From assembly GCF_003633685.1 (NCBI RefSeq), contig NZ_RBKT01000001.1, forward strand, positions 6,634,001-6,698,000: a stretch of 64,000 bases of DNA, in the 5' to 3' direction. Under the pieces are notes generated by a model. It did not search any database. It had not been told where the DNA came from and saw only the letters and a list, made by a program, of their open reading frames with translations. The first letter of the stretch is position 1. Every line of letters starts with the position of its first letter. Positions 33,399 to 41,472 of the stretch are shown here, piece by piece. The translations under genes were made by a program, and so were the position numbers. Source of the DNA: Micromonospora pisi. GTDB taxonomy: Bacteria > Actinomycetota > Actinomycetes > Mycobacteriales > Micromonosporaceae.

Positions 33399-34007
33399 AT
33401 GGCCGTCGGTGTGATCCGACCCGGAGGGCGGACCGCCCGGGTCCGCGCCGCCGTACTACGAGCTGCCGGTGACGCACTCGTCGAGCACGGCTTCGACCGT
33501 CTCGACCTCGCGGACGTGGCGCGCCGCGCCGAGGTGGGCAAGACAACGGTCTACCGCCGCTGGGGTACGGCCGCCGGCCTCGTCGCCGACCTGCTGACGG
33601 ACATGGCGGAGCAGTCGCTGCCGCGAGCCGACACTGGATCGCTGATCGGGGACCTGCGCGCCAATGCCCGGCTGGTGCAGCGCACCCTGGTCGACTCGCG
33701 TCAGGGTGCACTGTTCCGGGCGGTCATCGTCGCCGCGACCTGCGACTCCCGCGCCGCTGAGGCTCTCCATCGCTTCTACGCCGTCCGGATCGCCGAGTGG
33801 GTCCCCTGCGTGGAGCAGGCTGTGCGGCGGGGGGATCTGCCCTTGGGCACGGACGCGGCCGAGGTCATCCGTGCCGTCTCAGCACCGCTCTACTACCGTC
33901 TGCTCGTCAGCGGAGACCCCATCGACGAGGCCACGGCAGACCGGGCCGCCGAAGCGGCAGCGGCAGCCGCCCGCGCCGGCGTCCACGCGGCCAGCGGTCC
34001 CAACTGA
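33399..34007 (+). CDS. TetR family transcriptional regulator
   Basis: 202 residues from ATG 33399. The N-terminal HTH spans about residues 14-60, with ALVEHGFDRLDLADVARRAEVGKTTVYRRWG, the standard TetR/AcrR signature. The C-terminal ligand domain ends in an alanine-rich helix with the TetR_C-like FYAVRIAEWVPCVEQAVRRGDLP segment. By position it controls the divergent aldo/keto reductase gene and itself. A copy of the dispersed repeat begins 18 bp after its stop. Confidence 0.94.
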   Translation: MAVGVIRPGGRTARVRAAVLRAAGDALVEHGFDRLDLADVARRAEVGKTTVYRRWGTAAGLVADLLTDMAEQSLPRADTGSLIGDLRANARLVQRTLVDSRQGALFRAVIVAATCDSRAAEALHRFYAVRIAEWVPCVEQAVRRGDLPLGTDAAEVIRAVSAPLYYRLLVSGDPIDEATADRAAEAAAAAARAGVHAASGPN

Positions 34008-34024
34008 CGACACCGCCCATCCGG

Positions 34025-34130
34025 ATCTGCCGCCGACCGTGCGCGCAGGCGGACGCCGAGCCGTCACGCTCGGTGGTCAGCGTCCCGTGACGCGGCATCC
34101 TGAACTGTCGATGAGCGTGCACCTGATCTT
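34025..34130 (+). repeat. Dispersed repeat, copy A
   Basis: About 105 bp sharing with copies B and C the blocks tgccgccgaccgtgcgcgc, cgtcacgctcggtggtc, gcgtcccg, ggcatcctgaac and tgtcgatgagcg. Its right end gtgcacctgatctt is roughly the inverse of the left end of copy B (caagatcgagtgcac), suggesting short terminal inverted repeats. Confidence 0.8.
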
Positions 34131-34180
34131 GCGCTCGGTCGCACAGGCCTCCGGAGTCGATGACAGTGCGCTGTGGACGC

Positions 34181-35029
34181 TCAGGCCGCACCGTGCAGGG
34201 CTTGGTGTAGATGGATGGCGTATGCCTTGGGGTGGGTGGTGTTGCCGTTGTGGCCGCCGGGGAACTCGGCCAGGTCGCTGTCGAGGAGTGCGGCGAGTTC
34301 TTGGGCGCATCGGTAGTCGAAGACGGTGCGTGGGGTGGTGCGCCCGGCGGCGGGGATGATGCGGATGTCGGTAAGTGCGGCGATGTCGGCGATGTCCAGG
34401 GTGTCTCGTGTGATCGCGGTGAAGTCGTGTCGGATGAAGGTGTCGAAGTTGGCGATCCGTTGGGGTGTCATGGGTTGCGGGGTCAGGTTGGACTCGGCGT
34501 CCTGGTTGGTGGGGTCGATGCCGAGGGCGGTGGCGATTTGTGGGAGGGCGGCGGGTAGCCCGCCGTCGCGGTAGAGGTGCTGCAGGTCGGCCAGTTCGTG
34601 TTCGTGGTGGGCGCGTTCGGCCGTGGGTAGCAGCCATGGGGCGACGGGTTCGTGTGCGATGAAGGTGCTGATCTGGCCTGAGTGGCGGACGGCGAGGTGG
34701 AGTCCGATGACGGCGCCGAGGCTGCAGCCGAGCATGAGGGCCGGCTTGTCGGTGAGAGCGGCGAGCAGGTGGTGCACGTCGTCGGCGTGCTCGGTCAAGG
34801 TGCCCGGCCGTGTCGGGTCGGTGAGGGTGCTGCGGGATAGTCCGCGGCGGTCGTAAGTGAGCACGGTGTAGTTGGCGGCGAGGTGGTGGACCAAGTCGGT
34901 GCTGCGGTTGGCGTCGCCTTCGCCACTCTGACTGATTAGCAGCAGGGGTCCGGTGCCGCGGACCTCGTAGTAGAGGGTGGCGCCGGGGACCGGCAGCGTG
35001 CCGGTCGTGGTGGTTTGAGTGCTGGTCAT
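34181..35029 (-). CDS. Alpha/beta hydrolase
   Basis: 282 residues from ATG 35029, which has GGAGG five bases upstream; longer frames up to 35080 lack this. The fold is standard: LYYEVRGTGPLLLISQSGEG holds the oxyanion region, YDRRGLSRS, nucleophile elbow GCSLGA, and a catalytic histidine in PGGHNG. The TLTEHADDVHHLLAALTDKP linker is typical for hydrolases of the epoxide hydrolase/dehalogenase type. Substrate unknown. Divergent from a MarR gene, which probably controls it. Confidence 0.92.
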   Translation of the reverse strand: MTSTQTTTTGTLPVPGATLYYEVRGTGPLLLISQSGEGDANRSTDLVHHLAANYTVLTYDRRGLSRSTLTDPTRPGTLTEHADDVHHLLAALTDKPALMLGCSLGAVIGLHLAVRHSGQISTFIAHEPVAPWLLPTAERAHHEHELADLQHLYRDGGLPAALPQIATALGIDPTNQDAESNLTPQPMTPQRIANFDTFIRHDFTAITRDTLDIADIAALTDIRIIPAAGRTTPRTVFDYRCAQELAALLDSDLAEFPGGHNGNTTHPKAYAIHLHQALHGAA

Positions 35030-35087
35030 TGGGGCCTCCGCCATGGTCGTTGTGGTGACTTGACGATCACCATAACCCATCCGATTG

Positions 35088-35124
35088 GATGCATCTAGCC
35101 TGATGTATCTGGTTGGATGTATTG
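35088..35124. promoter_or_regulatory. Three 14-bp-spaced direct repeats, MarR operator candidate
   Basis: GATGCATCT (35088), GATGTATCT (35102) and GATGTATTG (35116) start exactly 14 bp apart in the gap between the hydrolase start (35029) and the MarR start (35133). The AT-rich motif differs from the surrounding GC-rich sequence, and the position fits a shared operator. Confidence 0.72.
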
Positions 35125-35132
35125 TTGGTCAC

Positions 35133-35612
35133 GTGAACGGAATCGAGTTGTTCCTGCTGGGACGGACATTGATGAAGATCGGCGAGGAGGCCATCCCGAC
35201 CGACGGGGTCGGTCAGTACTCCACCAGCCACCGGTCTGTGCTTATCGTCGCCAGCGATATCCGCGCGTACCCGGGCAGTTCGATCGGTGAGATCGCCGAG
35301 CGGACCGGGTTCCCGCAGAGCAAGGTGTCTGCCTGCGTTGCCCGGCTCCGTGAGGCCGGCGCGATCGACACTGAGGCTGACCCCACCGACCGCCGGCGGC
35401 TGCTGGTGCGGCCAGCGGCGCGAATCTCCGCCCGCGTCGATCGGGTCCGCTCGGCCCCGATCGAGGGCGCCCTCGCCGCGGCGCTGGGCACCGATGACCC
35501 ACAGCGGATCGCTGAGGTGGCGGCCGCCTTGGACACGCTCGCCCGGCACCTCACACCTCAGGCGCTCGCCCGGCTCCGGACCACGTCCAACTCCTTGCCC
35601 AGCACCGGCTGA
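35133..35612 (+). CDS. MarR family transcriptional regulator
   Basis: 159 residues from GTG 35133; the in-frame extension to 35085 runs through the repeats and is rejected. The winged helix shows AYPGSSIGEIAERTGFPQSKVSACVARLREAGAIDTEADPTDRRRLLVR, with the D-x-R-R-x wing typical of MarR. The N-terminus NGIELFLLGRTLMKIGEEA forms the dimer helix. It probably represses the divergent alpha/beta hydrolase gene through the direct repeats upstream. No clear ribosome site is seen; a leaderless message is possible. Confidence 0.9.
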   Translation: MNGIELFLLGRTLMKIGEEAIPTDGVGQYSTSHRSVLIVASDIRAYPGSSIGEIAERTGFPQSKVSACVARLREAGAIDTEADPTDRRRLLVRPAARISARVDRVRSAPIEGALAAALGTDDPQRIAEVAAALDTLARHLTPQALARLRTTSNSLPSTG

Positions 35613-35683
35613 CCGCCGCCACCACCCGTACGCGCCTGTGCGTGAGGCCGTACGCCGACAGGTCCGAGCGATCGGGCTCTGCC

Positions 35684-35800
35684 CAAGATCGAGTGCACGG
35701 ATTTGCCGCCGTCCGTGCGCGCACGAGGGCGACGAGCCGTCACGCTCGGTGGTCGGCGTCCCGCCACGTGCGGCATACGGATTTGTCGATGAGCGGATGG
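35684..35800 (+). repeat. Dispersed repeat, copy B
   Basis: About 117 bp, 71 bp behind the MarR stop. Left end caagatcgagtgcacggattt, then gccgccgtccgtgcgcgcac, cgtcacgctcggtggtcggcgtcccg, and a right end tgtcgatgagcgg. It is the best left end of the family. Confidence 0.8.
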
Positions 35801-36144
35801 TTCGTCGATACCGGCAGTGACATGATCAACCTATGGCGGACAACTTGTTTACGTCCGGGCTCTCCGCCTTTGACCAGCTTGGGCGAGGTTGTACATGTGA
35901 CATACGGGGCCGACCCTGTTAATCCTCATCGCCGCCACGGTCTTCCTGGTCCGCCTCGCAAGACCCTGACCGCCTGCCTCGACCCCCAGGGAAGATAGTC
36001 GATGGGCTAGCTTCCCTAGCTAGCCGCGATCCGCCGGCCCTCCCGGCCGTCGGTAGATGTCCCCGAAGGTCGTCCTTGGCTGGGCGTCGAGGCGCGGCCG
36101 ATCGGCAGTACATCGATCGTCAAGCTGAGCATAGGAGCAAAAGG
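35801..36144. other. 344 bp without a recognised gene
   Basis: No credible frame. Short inverted repeats lie at about 35990-36030 (agggaag and cttccct; ggctagc and gctagcc). These could be a terminator or a leader hairpin before the lipoprotein gene. An AGGAG ribosome site for the next gene sits at 36133-36137. Confidence 0.6.
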
Positions 36145-36705
36145 GTGCACTTGAGGCAGACCATGATCCCCTCCATCGCGGTCGCGGTCGCGGTGGCCAT
36201 GACAGTGGCGGGATGCGGAGGAGCCGCCGAGTCCGGCCCGGCGAGCGCTCCGAGCCAAAGCGCCAGCGCGGTCCCATCGACCCCGCCGCCCTCGGCACCC
36301 GCAGGGAACAAGCTTGGCGATGCGATTCCCTTTGACGAGAACACCTCGACCATCACGTTCTACGGTTACAAGCACAACGCCACGCAATTCGGAAAGCCAT
36401 CAGACAGTGCCTATGTCTATGGCGCAATCGACCTCAAATACTGCCTCAAAAAACTGCCCAAGGGATACTCCGCTGTCTCGATTGGCACCTCAAACTGGGT
36501 ATTGAAATTCGGGGACGTTTCAATCAAGAGCACTGGCCACGCTGGCGGCAACGGCATGAAGCCCGAGTATCCCGACCGGAAGGAAATCAAGGTCGGGACC
36601 TGCGTTCGTGGTTGGCTTGAGTTCAAGGTACCCAAGGACGGAAAGCCGACTGCAGTGGAATACACGCCAGCAGGGGCTCCCGAACCAATCACTTGGACTC
36701 CGTGA
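36145..36705 (+). CDS. Lipoprotein, DUF4352-like
   Basis: 186 residues from GTG 36145, with AGGAG at 36133-36137. The lipoprotein signal ends in TVAGC (cysteine near residue 24), followed by a serine/proline/alanine linker. The mature beta-rich domain, TSTITFYGYKHNATQFGK through VGTCVRGWLEFKVPKDGKP and EPITW, resembles the telokin-like DUF4352 fold of Gram-positive lipoproteins. Codon use and base content look less GC-rich than its neighbours, a mild sign of foreign origin. Function unknown; cell-surface location is inferred. Confidence 0.82.
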   Translation: MHLRQTMIPSIAVAVAVAMTVAGCGGAAESGPASAPSQSASAVPSTPPPSAPAGNKLGDAIPFDENTSTITFYGYKHNATQFGKPSDSAYVYGAIDLKYCLKKLPKGYSAVSIGTSNWVLKFGDVSIKSTGHAGGNGMKPEYPDRKEIKVGTCVRGWLEFKVPKDGKPTAVEYTPAGAPEPITWTP

Positions 36706-36769
36706 CCTTACCGTTCCAGCACCTGCGGCTGAGAGCCGGCCGAGGCACCCGGCCCGACACGGGCGCGAA

Positions 36770-37066
36770 TCATCGACCTGACCCGGACGACCCCACCTTG
36801 AGATTGTTTACTTGGGGCAGGCGTGTTCGTGTACAGTTATTGCGGTTGGGGCAGCAATAACTGTACACAAACCCCTTCGACTCGACGATCGGCAGCATCG
36901 CGTCGTCCTGCCGGACGTCGTCAATCCCAATGATGACGCGCTCCACCCAACGTCCCTCGATTGGCCCCTTGCCCTCCAGCTTCATGCCAAGTTCGACGAA
37001 AAACGAGATAACAGCGTCAAGGTCGTCGACAACGATGAGGACGTTGTCCATCCGCTGACTCGTCAT
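36770..37066 (-). pseudogene. Truncated VOC/glyoxalase family gene
   Basis: From ATG 37066 (AAGGAAG upstream) the reading frame gives SQRMDNVLIVVDDLDAVISFF, ELGMKLEGKGP, ERVIIGIDDVRQDDAML, the first half of a VOC/glyoxalase protein. After about 36900 the sequence leaves the family, runs into the hairpin at 36829-36868 and ends with a low-similarity tail. The second half of the domain is gone. It looks like a gene interrupted and replaced at its 3' end. Confidence 0.72.
36829..36868. repeat. Perfect 15-bp-arm hairpin inside the VOC remnant
   Basis: Arms GTGTACAGTTATTGC (36829-36843) and its complement (36854-36868) surround a 10-nt loop (ggttggggca). It falls where the VOC homology stops. Its sequence is more AT-rich than the neighbourhood; it could be the end of a small mobile element (IS200/IS605-like ends are hairpins) but no transposase is near. 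Confidence 0.85.
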
Positions 37067-37317
37067 GCCGGGCTTCCTTGGCGTTGTACGGCCACGGTGG
37101 CCGCATCCACTTTTGAGACGGAGCCGCCAAGCCATTCTCGGCATCCTTGCAACGTTTTCTTCGGGAACCTCTTGACGCGGCAGTGCCCGTCACACGCCGG
37201 TCGTACCGCTTCGGACGAAACACCGCAGGTCAGAGAGCCTTTCGCTACTTTGCGGGGCCAACACTGACGCTCAGCCGGGCCTTGAAGCCCATAAGTAGCA
37301 AACCTCGTCGGATCGTC

Positions 37318-37432
37318 GGTGTGTACCCATTTGCCGCCGACCGTGCGCGCAGGTAGAGGGCAAGCTGTCACGCTCGGTGTTCGGCGTCCCGTGGTGCCCG
37401 GCATCCTGAACTGTCAATGACAGTGCACCTGG
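37318..37432 (+). repeat. Dispersed repeat, copy C
   Basis: About 115 bp, with tttgccgccgaccgtgcgcgc, tgtcacgctcggtgttcggcgtcccg and ggcatcctgaactgtcaatgacagtgcacctgg in part. Near the right end ACTGTCA-A-TGACAGT (37410-37424) is a perfect 7-bp-arm palindrome, absent in this exact form from copies A and B. Confidence 0.8.
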
Positions 37433-37500
37433 TGGTCCCGGGCATATCGCTACCGTGCGCCGTACTGGCGGCGGCACTCTGCGGAAGCGGGAGCCGGGGG

Positions 37501-37806
37501 TTAGGTATGGAGCGCACGGCGGTAGATCCCCGGGCCTTCCTGCGTGAAGCCGATCTGTTCATAGGTACTGTTCGCCACCGGCAGCACCGGTTTGGACACG
37601 ACCCGGATGGCAGGAGCACCGGCCACCACGGCTCGCCGTACTGCCTCCCGGATCAGCGTTAGGGCGACCGCTTGCCCGTCTTTGGTCTGTTCAGCGACAA
37701 CATCATCGATACGGGCCTTCACTCCGCCGGGAGCCCGGTAAACCGCGAGCGTGAGTGTGCCGCGGATGCCCCCGTTACGTCGGCCCGCAAGAACCTCGAC
37801 CGCCAC
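37501..37806 (-). pseudogene. N-terminally truncated GNAT acetyltransferase
   Basis: The frame from GTG 37806 gives RGTLTLAVYRAPGGVKARIDDVV, then DGQAVALTLIREAVRRA and NSTYEQIGFTQEGPGIYRRAL, the central strands and C-terminus of a GNAT fold. The N-terminal helices before strand 2 are missing, and the acetyl-CoA loop (usually Q/RxxGxG/A) reads EQTKDGQAVA, degenerate. It may still be translated as a 101-residue protein, but I regard it as a remnant. A short plus-strand frame overlaps its 5' end. Confidence 0.65.
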
Positions 37807-38201
37807 CCCAACTACATCCTCGCCGCCTACATGGCCTCCGGAACGTAACGGCCTAACAAGCGGCTTCGCCGATGTGAGTGCGCCGAGTGTCTGTCGGAAT
37901 CGATTGCGACACCCGCTTCGGCCGGTCGGCCGATATTTGCCTCGGGGTGTCTCGTCGGCTCTCGGCAGATCGCGCCATCGGCGCGGATTCTCCGTATGAT
38001 CGGTGAGGTCGAGATCGAGGAGTGGAATTGTCTCGCGAAATAATTGACAACACCCTTGACCATTTCAAGAGGCACCCGCGTGACGATGTTGGTTCTCACG
38101 GTGCGCCGGCATCACCTCCGCGCCCGCTTCCGAACTCAATGCCTTCGCCATTGTTGTGGCCGCGTGCCCTTTGTTGGCGCTGCTGTTGTCGGTCGAACTG
38201 C
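37807..38201. other. 395 bp without a recognised gene
   Basis: No frame on either strand shows family similarity, apart from a 23-residue tail of an unknown plus-strand gene ending in a TAA at 37849. The stretch separates the GNAT remnant from the lysR gene's stop. Confidence 0.6.
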
Positions 38202-39113
38202 TCAACCCTGCTTCGAAGCGGCATCGCCTCCAAGCTGCCACATTTCATAATTCCCACATTCTGCCGTGATCTCGGACGTCGCCTGAGCCGCGGAGAGGAA
38301 GTCGTCGACCAGCGGCGAGGCGCGCGATTCCGCTACAGCGAGGCACACCTGGTCGGGTGCCAGATCCAGGATGGGCACATAGCTGACCTCCGGATGCGAA
38401 TAGAATACGGTCGCCGAACGGGCCAGGAACGAGATGCCCCGGCCGGCCGCGACATGCTCGAGCGTCTCGTCCACCCCGCGCACCCGGTATCCGGCGTCAG
38501 GGTGCGGGCGCTTGGTGGGCTGCGTGCTCGTGTCGGCATGCCAGAGCAGCGGCTCGCCGACCAGGTCGGCCTCGATGATCTGTTCCTTGCCGGCGAATCG
38601 GTGGCCGGCGGGAAGCACTGCTACCCGCGGCTCGGTGTACAGCGGGGTGACGCGCAGGCCGGCCTCGTCGATGGGCAGCCGCACATAGCCGACGTCGATG
38701 CGGCCGTCGAGCAGCATCGCGGCCTGGTCGTCTCCTTCGATCCGCCGCAGATCCACCAGTACGTCCGGGTGCTGGATGGCGAACTGCCGTACCGCTGGGG
38801 TGACCGCGATGCCCGCCCGGAAGCCGACCATCAGCCGCTGGCTGCCCTGCGCGGCCACGGTCACCCGGCGGCGGACCGCGTGCGCGGAGGCCAGCAGCGG
38901 GCCGGCGTCGGTCAGCAACTGCCGGCCGGCGTCGGTCAGCGCCACGCCGTGGCTGTCCCGGGTCAGTAGCGGAGCGCCGAGCTCCTTCTCCAGCGCGCGG
39001 ATCTGCCGGCTGAGCACCGGCTGCGCGATGTGCAGCTCATCGGCGGCCCGGCCGAAGTGCAGCTTGTCGGCGACAGCGGCGAAGTAACGCAACTTGCGCA
39101 GGTCCAGATCCAT
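38202..39113 (-). CDS. LysR family transcriptional regulator
   Basis: 303 residues from ATG 39113, preceded by GGGAGGCTCC. The N-terminal HTH includes LRYFAAVADKLHFGRAADELHIAQPVLSRQIRALEKELGAPLLTR. The effector domain follows, with AVLPAGHRFAGKEQIIEADLVGEPLLW and GRGISFLARSAT. It is divergent from an SDR gene at 39276 and, by the usual LysR logic, activates the run of oxidoreductase genes that follows (39276-43254). No certain T-N11-A box was identified in the 162-bp gap. Confidence 0.95.
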   Translation of the reverse strand: MDLDLRKLRYFAAVADKLHFGRAADELHIAQPVLSRQIRALEKELGAPLLTRDSHGVALTDAGRQLLTDAGPLLASAHAVRRRVTVAAQGSQRLMVGFRAGIAVTPAVRQFAIQHPDVLVDLRRIEGDDQAAMLLDGRIDVGYVRLPIDEAGLRVTPLYTEPRVAVLPAGHRFAGKEQIIEADLVGEPLLWHADTSTQPTKRPHPDAGYRVRGVDETLEHVAAGRGISFLARSATVFYSHPEVSYVPILDLAPDQVCLAVAESRASPLVDDFLSAAQATSEITAECGNYEMWQLGGDAASKQG

Positions 39114-39275
39114 GGAGCCTCCCGTTCCGGCGATACCTCCAGGGTATCGCAACGGCCGAAAGAGGTCTTGGACAACCGACTAGGGTCAATGGCACGCTCG
39201 ATAAGTACTGATGGGCCGGAATTGAATTCCGTACGAGAAACATGACTCGGTACGGTTATGCGAATGGAGTCAGTC

Positions 39276-40010
39276 GTGGGAAAGCTCGATGGCAAGGTTG
39301 CGGTGATCACCGGTGCGACAAGTGGTATGGCGCTGGCCGGTGCGAAATTGTTTGTTGACGAAGGAGCTCACGTCTTCATCTCCGGCCGGCGGAAGGACGC
39401 GCTGGACGAAGCCGTCAAGCTGATCGGCCGGAATGTGACCGGCGTGCAGGCCGATTCGGCCCACCTCGATGATCTGGACCGTTTGTTCGAGACGGTCAAG
39501 CAGGAAAAAGGCGCGGTCGACGTGTTGTGGGCGAGCGCCGGGACGGGTGAGCAGGGCAGGCTCGGCGAGATCACCGAGGAGCAGTTCGATGCCGCGTTCT
39601 CGCTGAACGCGCGCGGCACGCTGTTCACGGTCCAGAAGGCGCTGCCGCTGTTCAACGATGGAGGCTCGATCCTCATGACCGGGTCGAACGCGTCGCTGCG
39701 GGGCTACCCCGATTGGAGTGTCTACGCAGCGAGCAAGGCCGTGCTGCCCGCCTACGCCCGGGTGTGGGTGGCAGAGCTGAGGGACCGGCGGATTCGGGTG
39801 AACGTGCTGACGCCCGGCCAGGTCGCCTCGCCGATGATGGAGCAGGTCATGGACGCGGAAATGAAGGCGCAGTTCGAGTCCGTGATCCCGCGGCGAGAGA
39901 TGGGCCGCCCTGAGGAGATCGCGTCGGTCGCGTTGTTCCTAGCCTCGGACGACTCAAGCTACGTCAACGGCATGGAACTGGTCGCCGACGGCGGCACCAC
40001 AGTGATCTGA
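39276..40010 (+). CDS. Short-chain dehydrogenase/reductase (SDR)
   Basis: 244 residues from GTG 39276, with GGAG at 39265-39268; ATGs at 39258 and 39264 are alternatives. Rossmann motif TGATSGMA departs from the usual TGxxxGIG, the NNAG position reads ASAG, the serine is in LMTGSNAS, and the active site is YAASK. The C-terminal GRPEEIASVALFLASDDSSYV and NGMELVADGG are typical classical SDR. Probably NADPH-dependent from ISGRRKD after strand two. First gene of the redox run divergent from lysR. Confidence 0.93.
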   Translation: MGKLDGKVAVITGATSGMALAGAKLFVDEGAHVFISGRRKDALDEAVKLIGRNVTGVQADSAHLDDLDRLFETVKQEKGAVDVLWASAGTGEQGRLGEITEEQFDAAFSLNARGTLFTVQKALPLFNDGGSILMTGSNASLRGYPDWSVYAASKAVLPAYARVWVAELRDRRIRVNVLTPGQVASPMMEQVMDAEMKAQFESVIPRREMGRPEEIASVALFLASDDSSYVNGMELVADGGTTVI

Positions 40011-40096
40011 GCCCGTTCGGCGAACCCTTCGACGCCCGGCCCAGCACGCCGGACCCCCGACCAACTGATTCATACACAACAAGGGAAACACACGTC

Positions 40097-40714
40097 ATGA
40101 CCACGATCAGCATCATCGGCTCAGGCAACATGGCCACCGCCATCGGCACCCGGGCGGCGCAGCACGGCCACACCATCGAGCTCATGAGCCGCAACACCGC
40201 CAAGGCTCAGGCGCTCGCCGACCAGATCGGCAACGGAGCCACCGTCGGCACGTTCGGCGCAAGGCCGGTGGGTGACATCGTCATCGTGGCCGTCCTGTAC
40301 GCCGGCGCGGTCGACGTGGTCGAGCACTACGGCGATGCGCTGGCCGGCAAGGTCCTCGTCGACATCACCAACCCGTTCAACGCCGACGCAAGTGGCGTCG
40401 TGACGACCGCGGGCAACTCGGTGTCCCAGCAGATCGCCGCCGTCGCCCCCGAGGGCGCACAGGTCGTGAAAGCCTTCAACACGATCTTCGGCGGCGTCAT
40501 CGCCGAGGACAAGCCCCTGGACGCGTTCTACGCCGGCGACAGCGCCGAGGCGAAGGCACGTGTCGCTGCCTTCCTGGAGAGCTTGGGCATGCGGGCCCTC
40601 GACGCAGGAGGGCTCGAGATGACCCACGTCCTCGAATGGGCCGGCATCCTCCTGGTGGGCCTGGCCCGCAGCGGCGCCGGCTTCCACATCGCCCTGGGCG
40701 CCGAGGTCCGCTGA
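40097..40714 (+). CDS. NAD(P)-binding F420-reductase-like protein, paralogue 1
   Basis: 205 residues from ATG 40097. N-terminal Rossmann motif SIIGSGNMATAIGTRA, then SRNTAKAQALADQ, DIVIVAVLYAGAVDVVEHYGDALAGKVLVDITNPFN, and VVKAFNTIFGGV. This is the fold of the NADPH:F420 oxidoreductase (Fno/NpdG) family, although many members with this pattern have no proven F420 activity. It could reduce F420 with NADPH, or another substrate. 83 bp separate it from the next paralogue, which has similar sequence at both ends; together they look like a duplication. Confidence 0.88.
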   Translation: MTTISIIGSGNMATAIGTRAAQHGHTIELMSRNTAKAQALADQIGNGATVGTFGARPVGDIVIVAVLYAGAVDVVEHYGDALAGKVLVDITNPFNADASGVVTTAGNSVSQQIAAVAPEGAQVVKAFNTIFGGVIAEDKPLDAFYAGDSAEAKARVAAFLESLGMRALDAGGLEMTHVLEWAGILLVGLARSGAGFHIALGAEVR

Positions 40715-40796
40715 AGCACGGTTACCGGATTACGCCAAACATCTCGCGACCGGGGAGGCATGGCGTCCCCATCCATCTTCGGAAAACAGGCACTTC

Positions 40797-41420
40797 ATGA
40801 GCAGCATCAGCATCATCGGCCTGGGGACCATGGCCCGTGCCCTGGCCGCCCGGGTGCTCGCTGGTGGCCACGCCGTCGAGGTCGTCGGTCGCGACGCGGC
40901 CAAGGCCAAAGACCTGGCTGCCGCGCTCGGCGGCGGCGCCACGGCCGGGACATTCGGCACCGCCCCGGCCGGCGACATCGTCATCCTCGCCGTGCCGAAC
41001 GCCAGCGCCGTGCCGGTCGTCGCCCAGTACGGGGACGCGCTGGCCGGCAAGATCATCATCGACATCACCAACCCCATGAAAGCCGACGCGAGCGGGCTGA
41101 CCACCCCTGACGGCACTTCCGCCGCGCAGGAGATCACCAAGGCCGCCCCGGCGAGCGCGCACGTCGTGAAGGCGTTCAACACCGTCTTCGGCCACGTCCT
41201 GGCCCCGGGACGCCCATTGGACGTGCTCTTCGCCTGCGACGACGCGCGGGCCAAGGCGAGCGTATCGGCGTTCATCGAGAGCCTCGGTTTGCGCCCCCTG
41301 AATGCCGGAGGCCTGGAGATGGCGCGCTGGCTGGAAGGGACGGGCCTGCTAATGGTGAGCCTGGCCCGCCACGGCGTCGGGGACTTCAACTTCTCCCTCG
41401 GCGTCAACGTTCTGGTCTAA
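40797..41420 (+). CDS. NAD(P)-binding F420-reductase-like protein, paralogue 2
   Basis: 207 residues from ATG 40797. The pattern repeats paralogue 1: SIIGLGTMARALAARVLAGGH, VVGRDAAKAKDLAAALGGGAT, DIVILAVPNASAVPVVAQYGDALAGKIIIDITNPMKADASG and VVKAFNTVFGHVLA. About half the residues match by eye. Its end carries GDFNFSLGV, which paralogue 1 lacks. Same strand, same operon, probably co-regulated by the LysR protein. The two copies may have different partners or substrates. Confidence 0.88.
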   Translation: MSSISIIGLGTMARALAARVLAGGHAVEVVGRDAAKAKDLAAALGGGATAGTFGTAPAGDIVILAVPNASAVPVVAQYGDALAGKIIIDITNPMKADASGLTTPDGTSAAQEITKAAPASAHVVKAFNTVFGHVLAPGRPLDVLFACDDARAKASVSAFIESLGLRPLNAGGLEMARWLEGTGLLMVSLARHGVGDFNFSLGVNVLV

Positions 41421-41472
41421 GCACACACCCACCACCACCTCTCGCGCCACATCACTCACTCGGAGCAGCAGA

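Noticed and set aside
37793-37849. A short plus-strand tail ending HPNYILAAYMASGT at a TAA
   Set aside because: Only about 23 residues are available, in a region overlapping the GNAT remnant; the source family is unknown.
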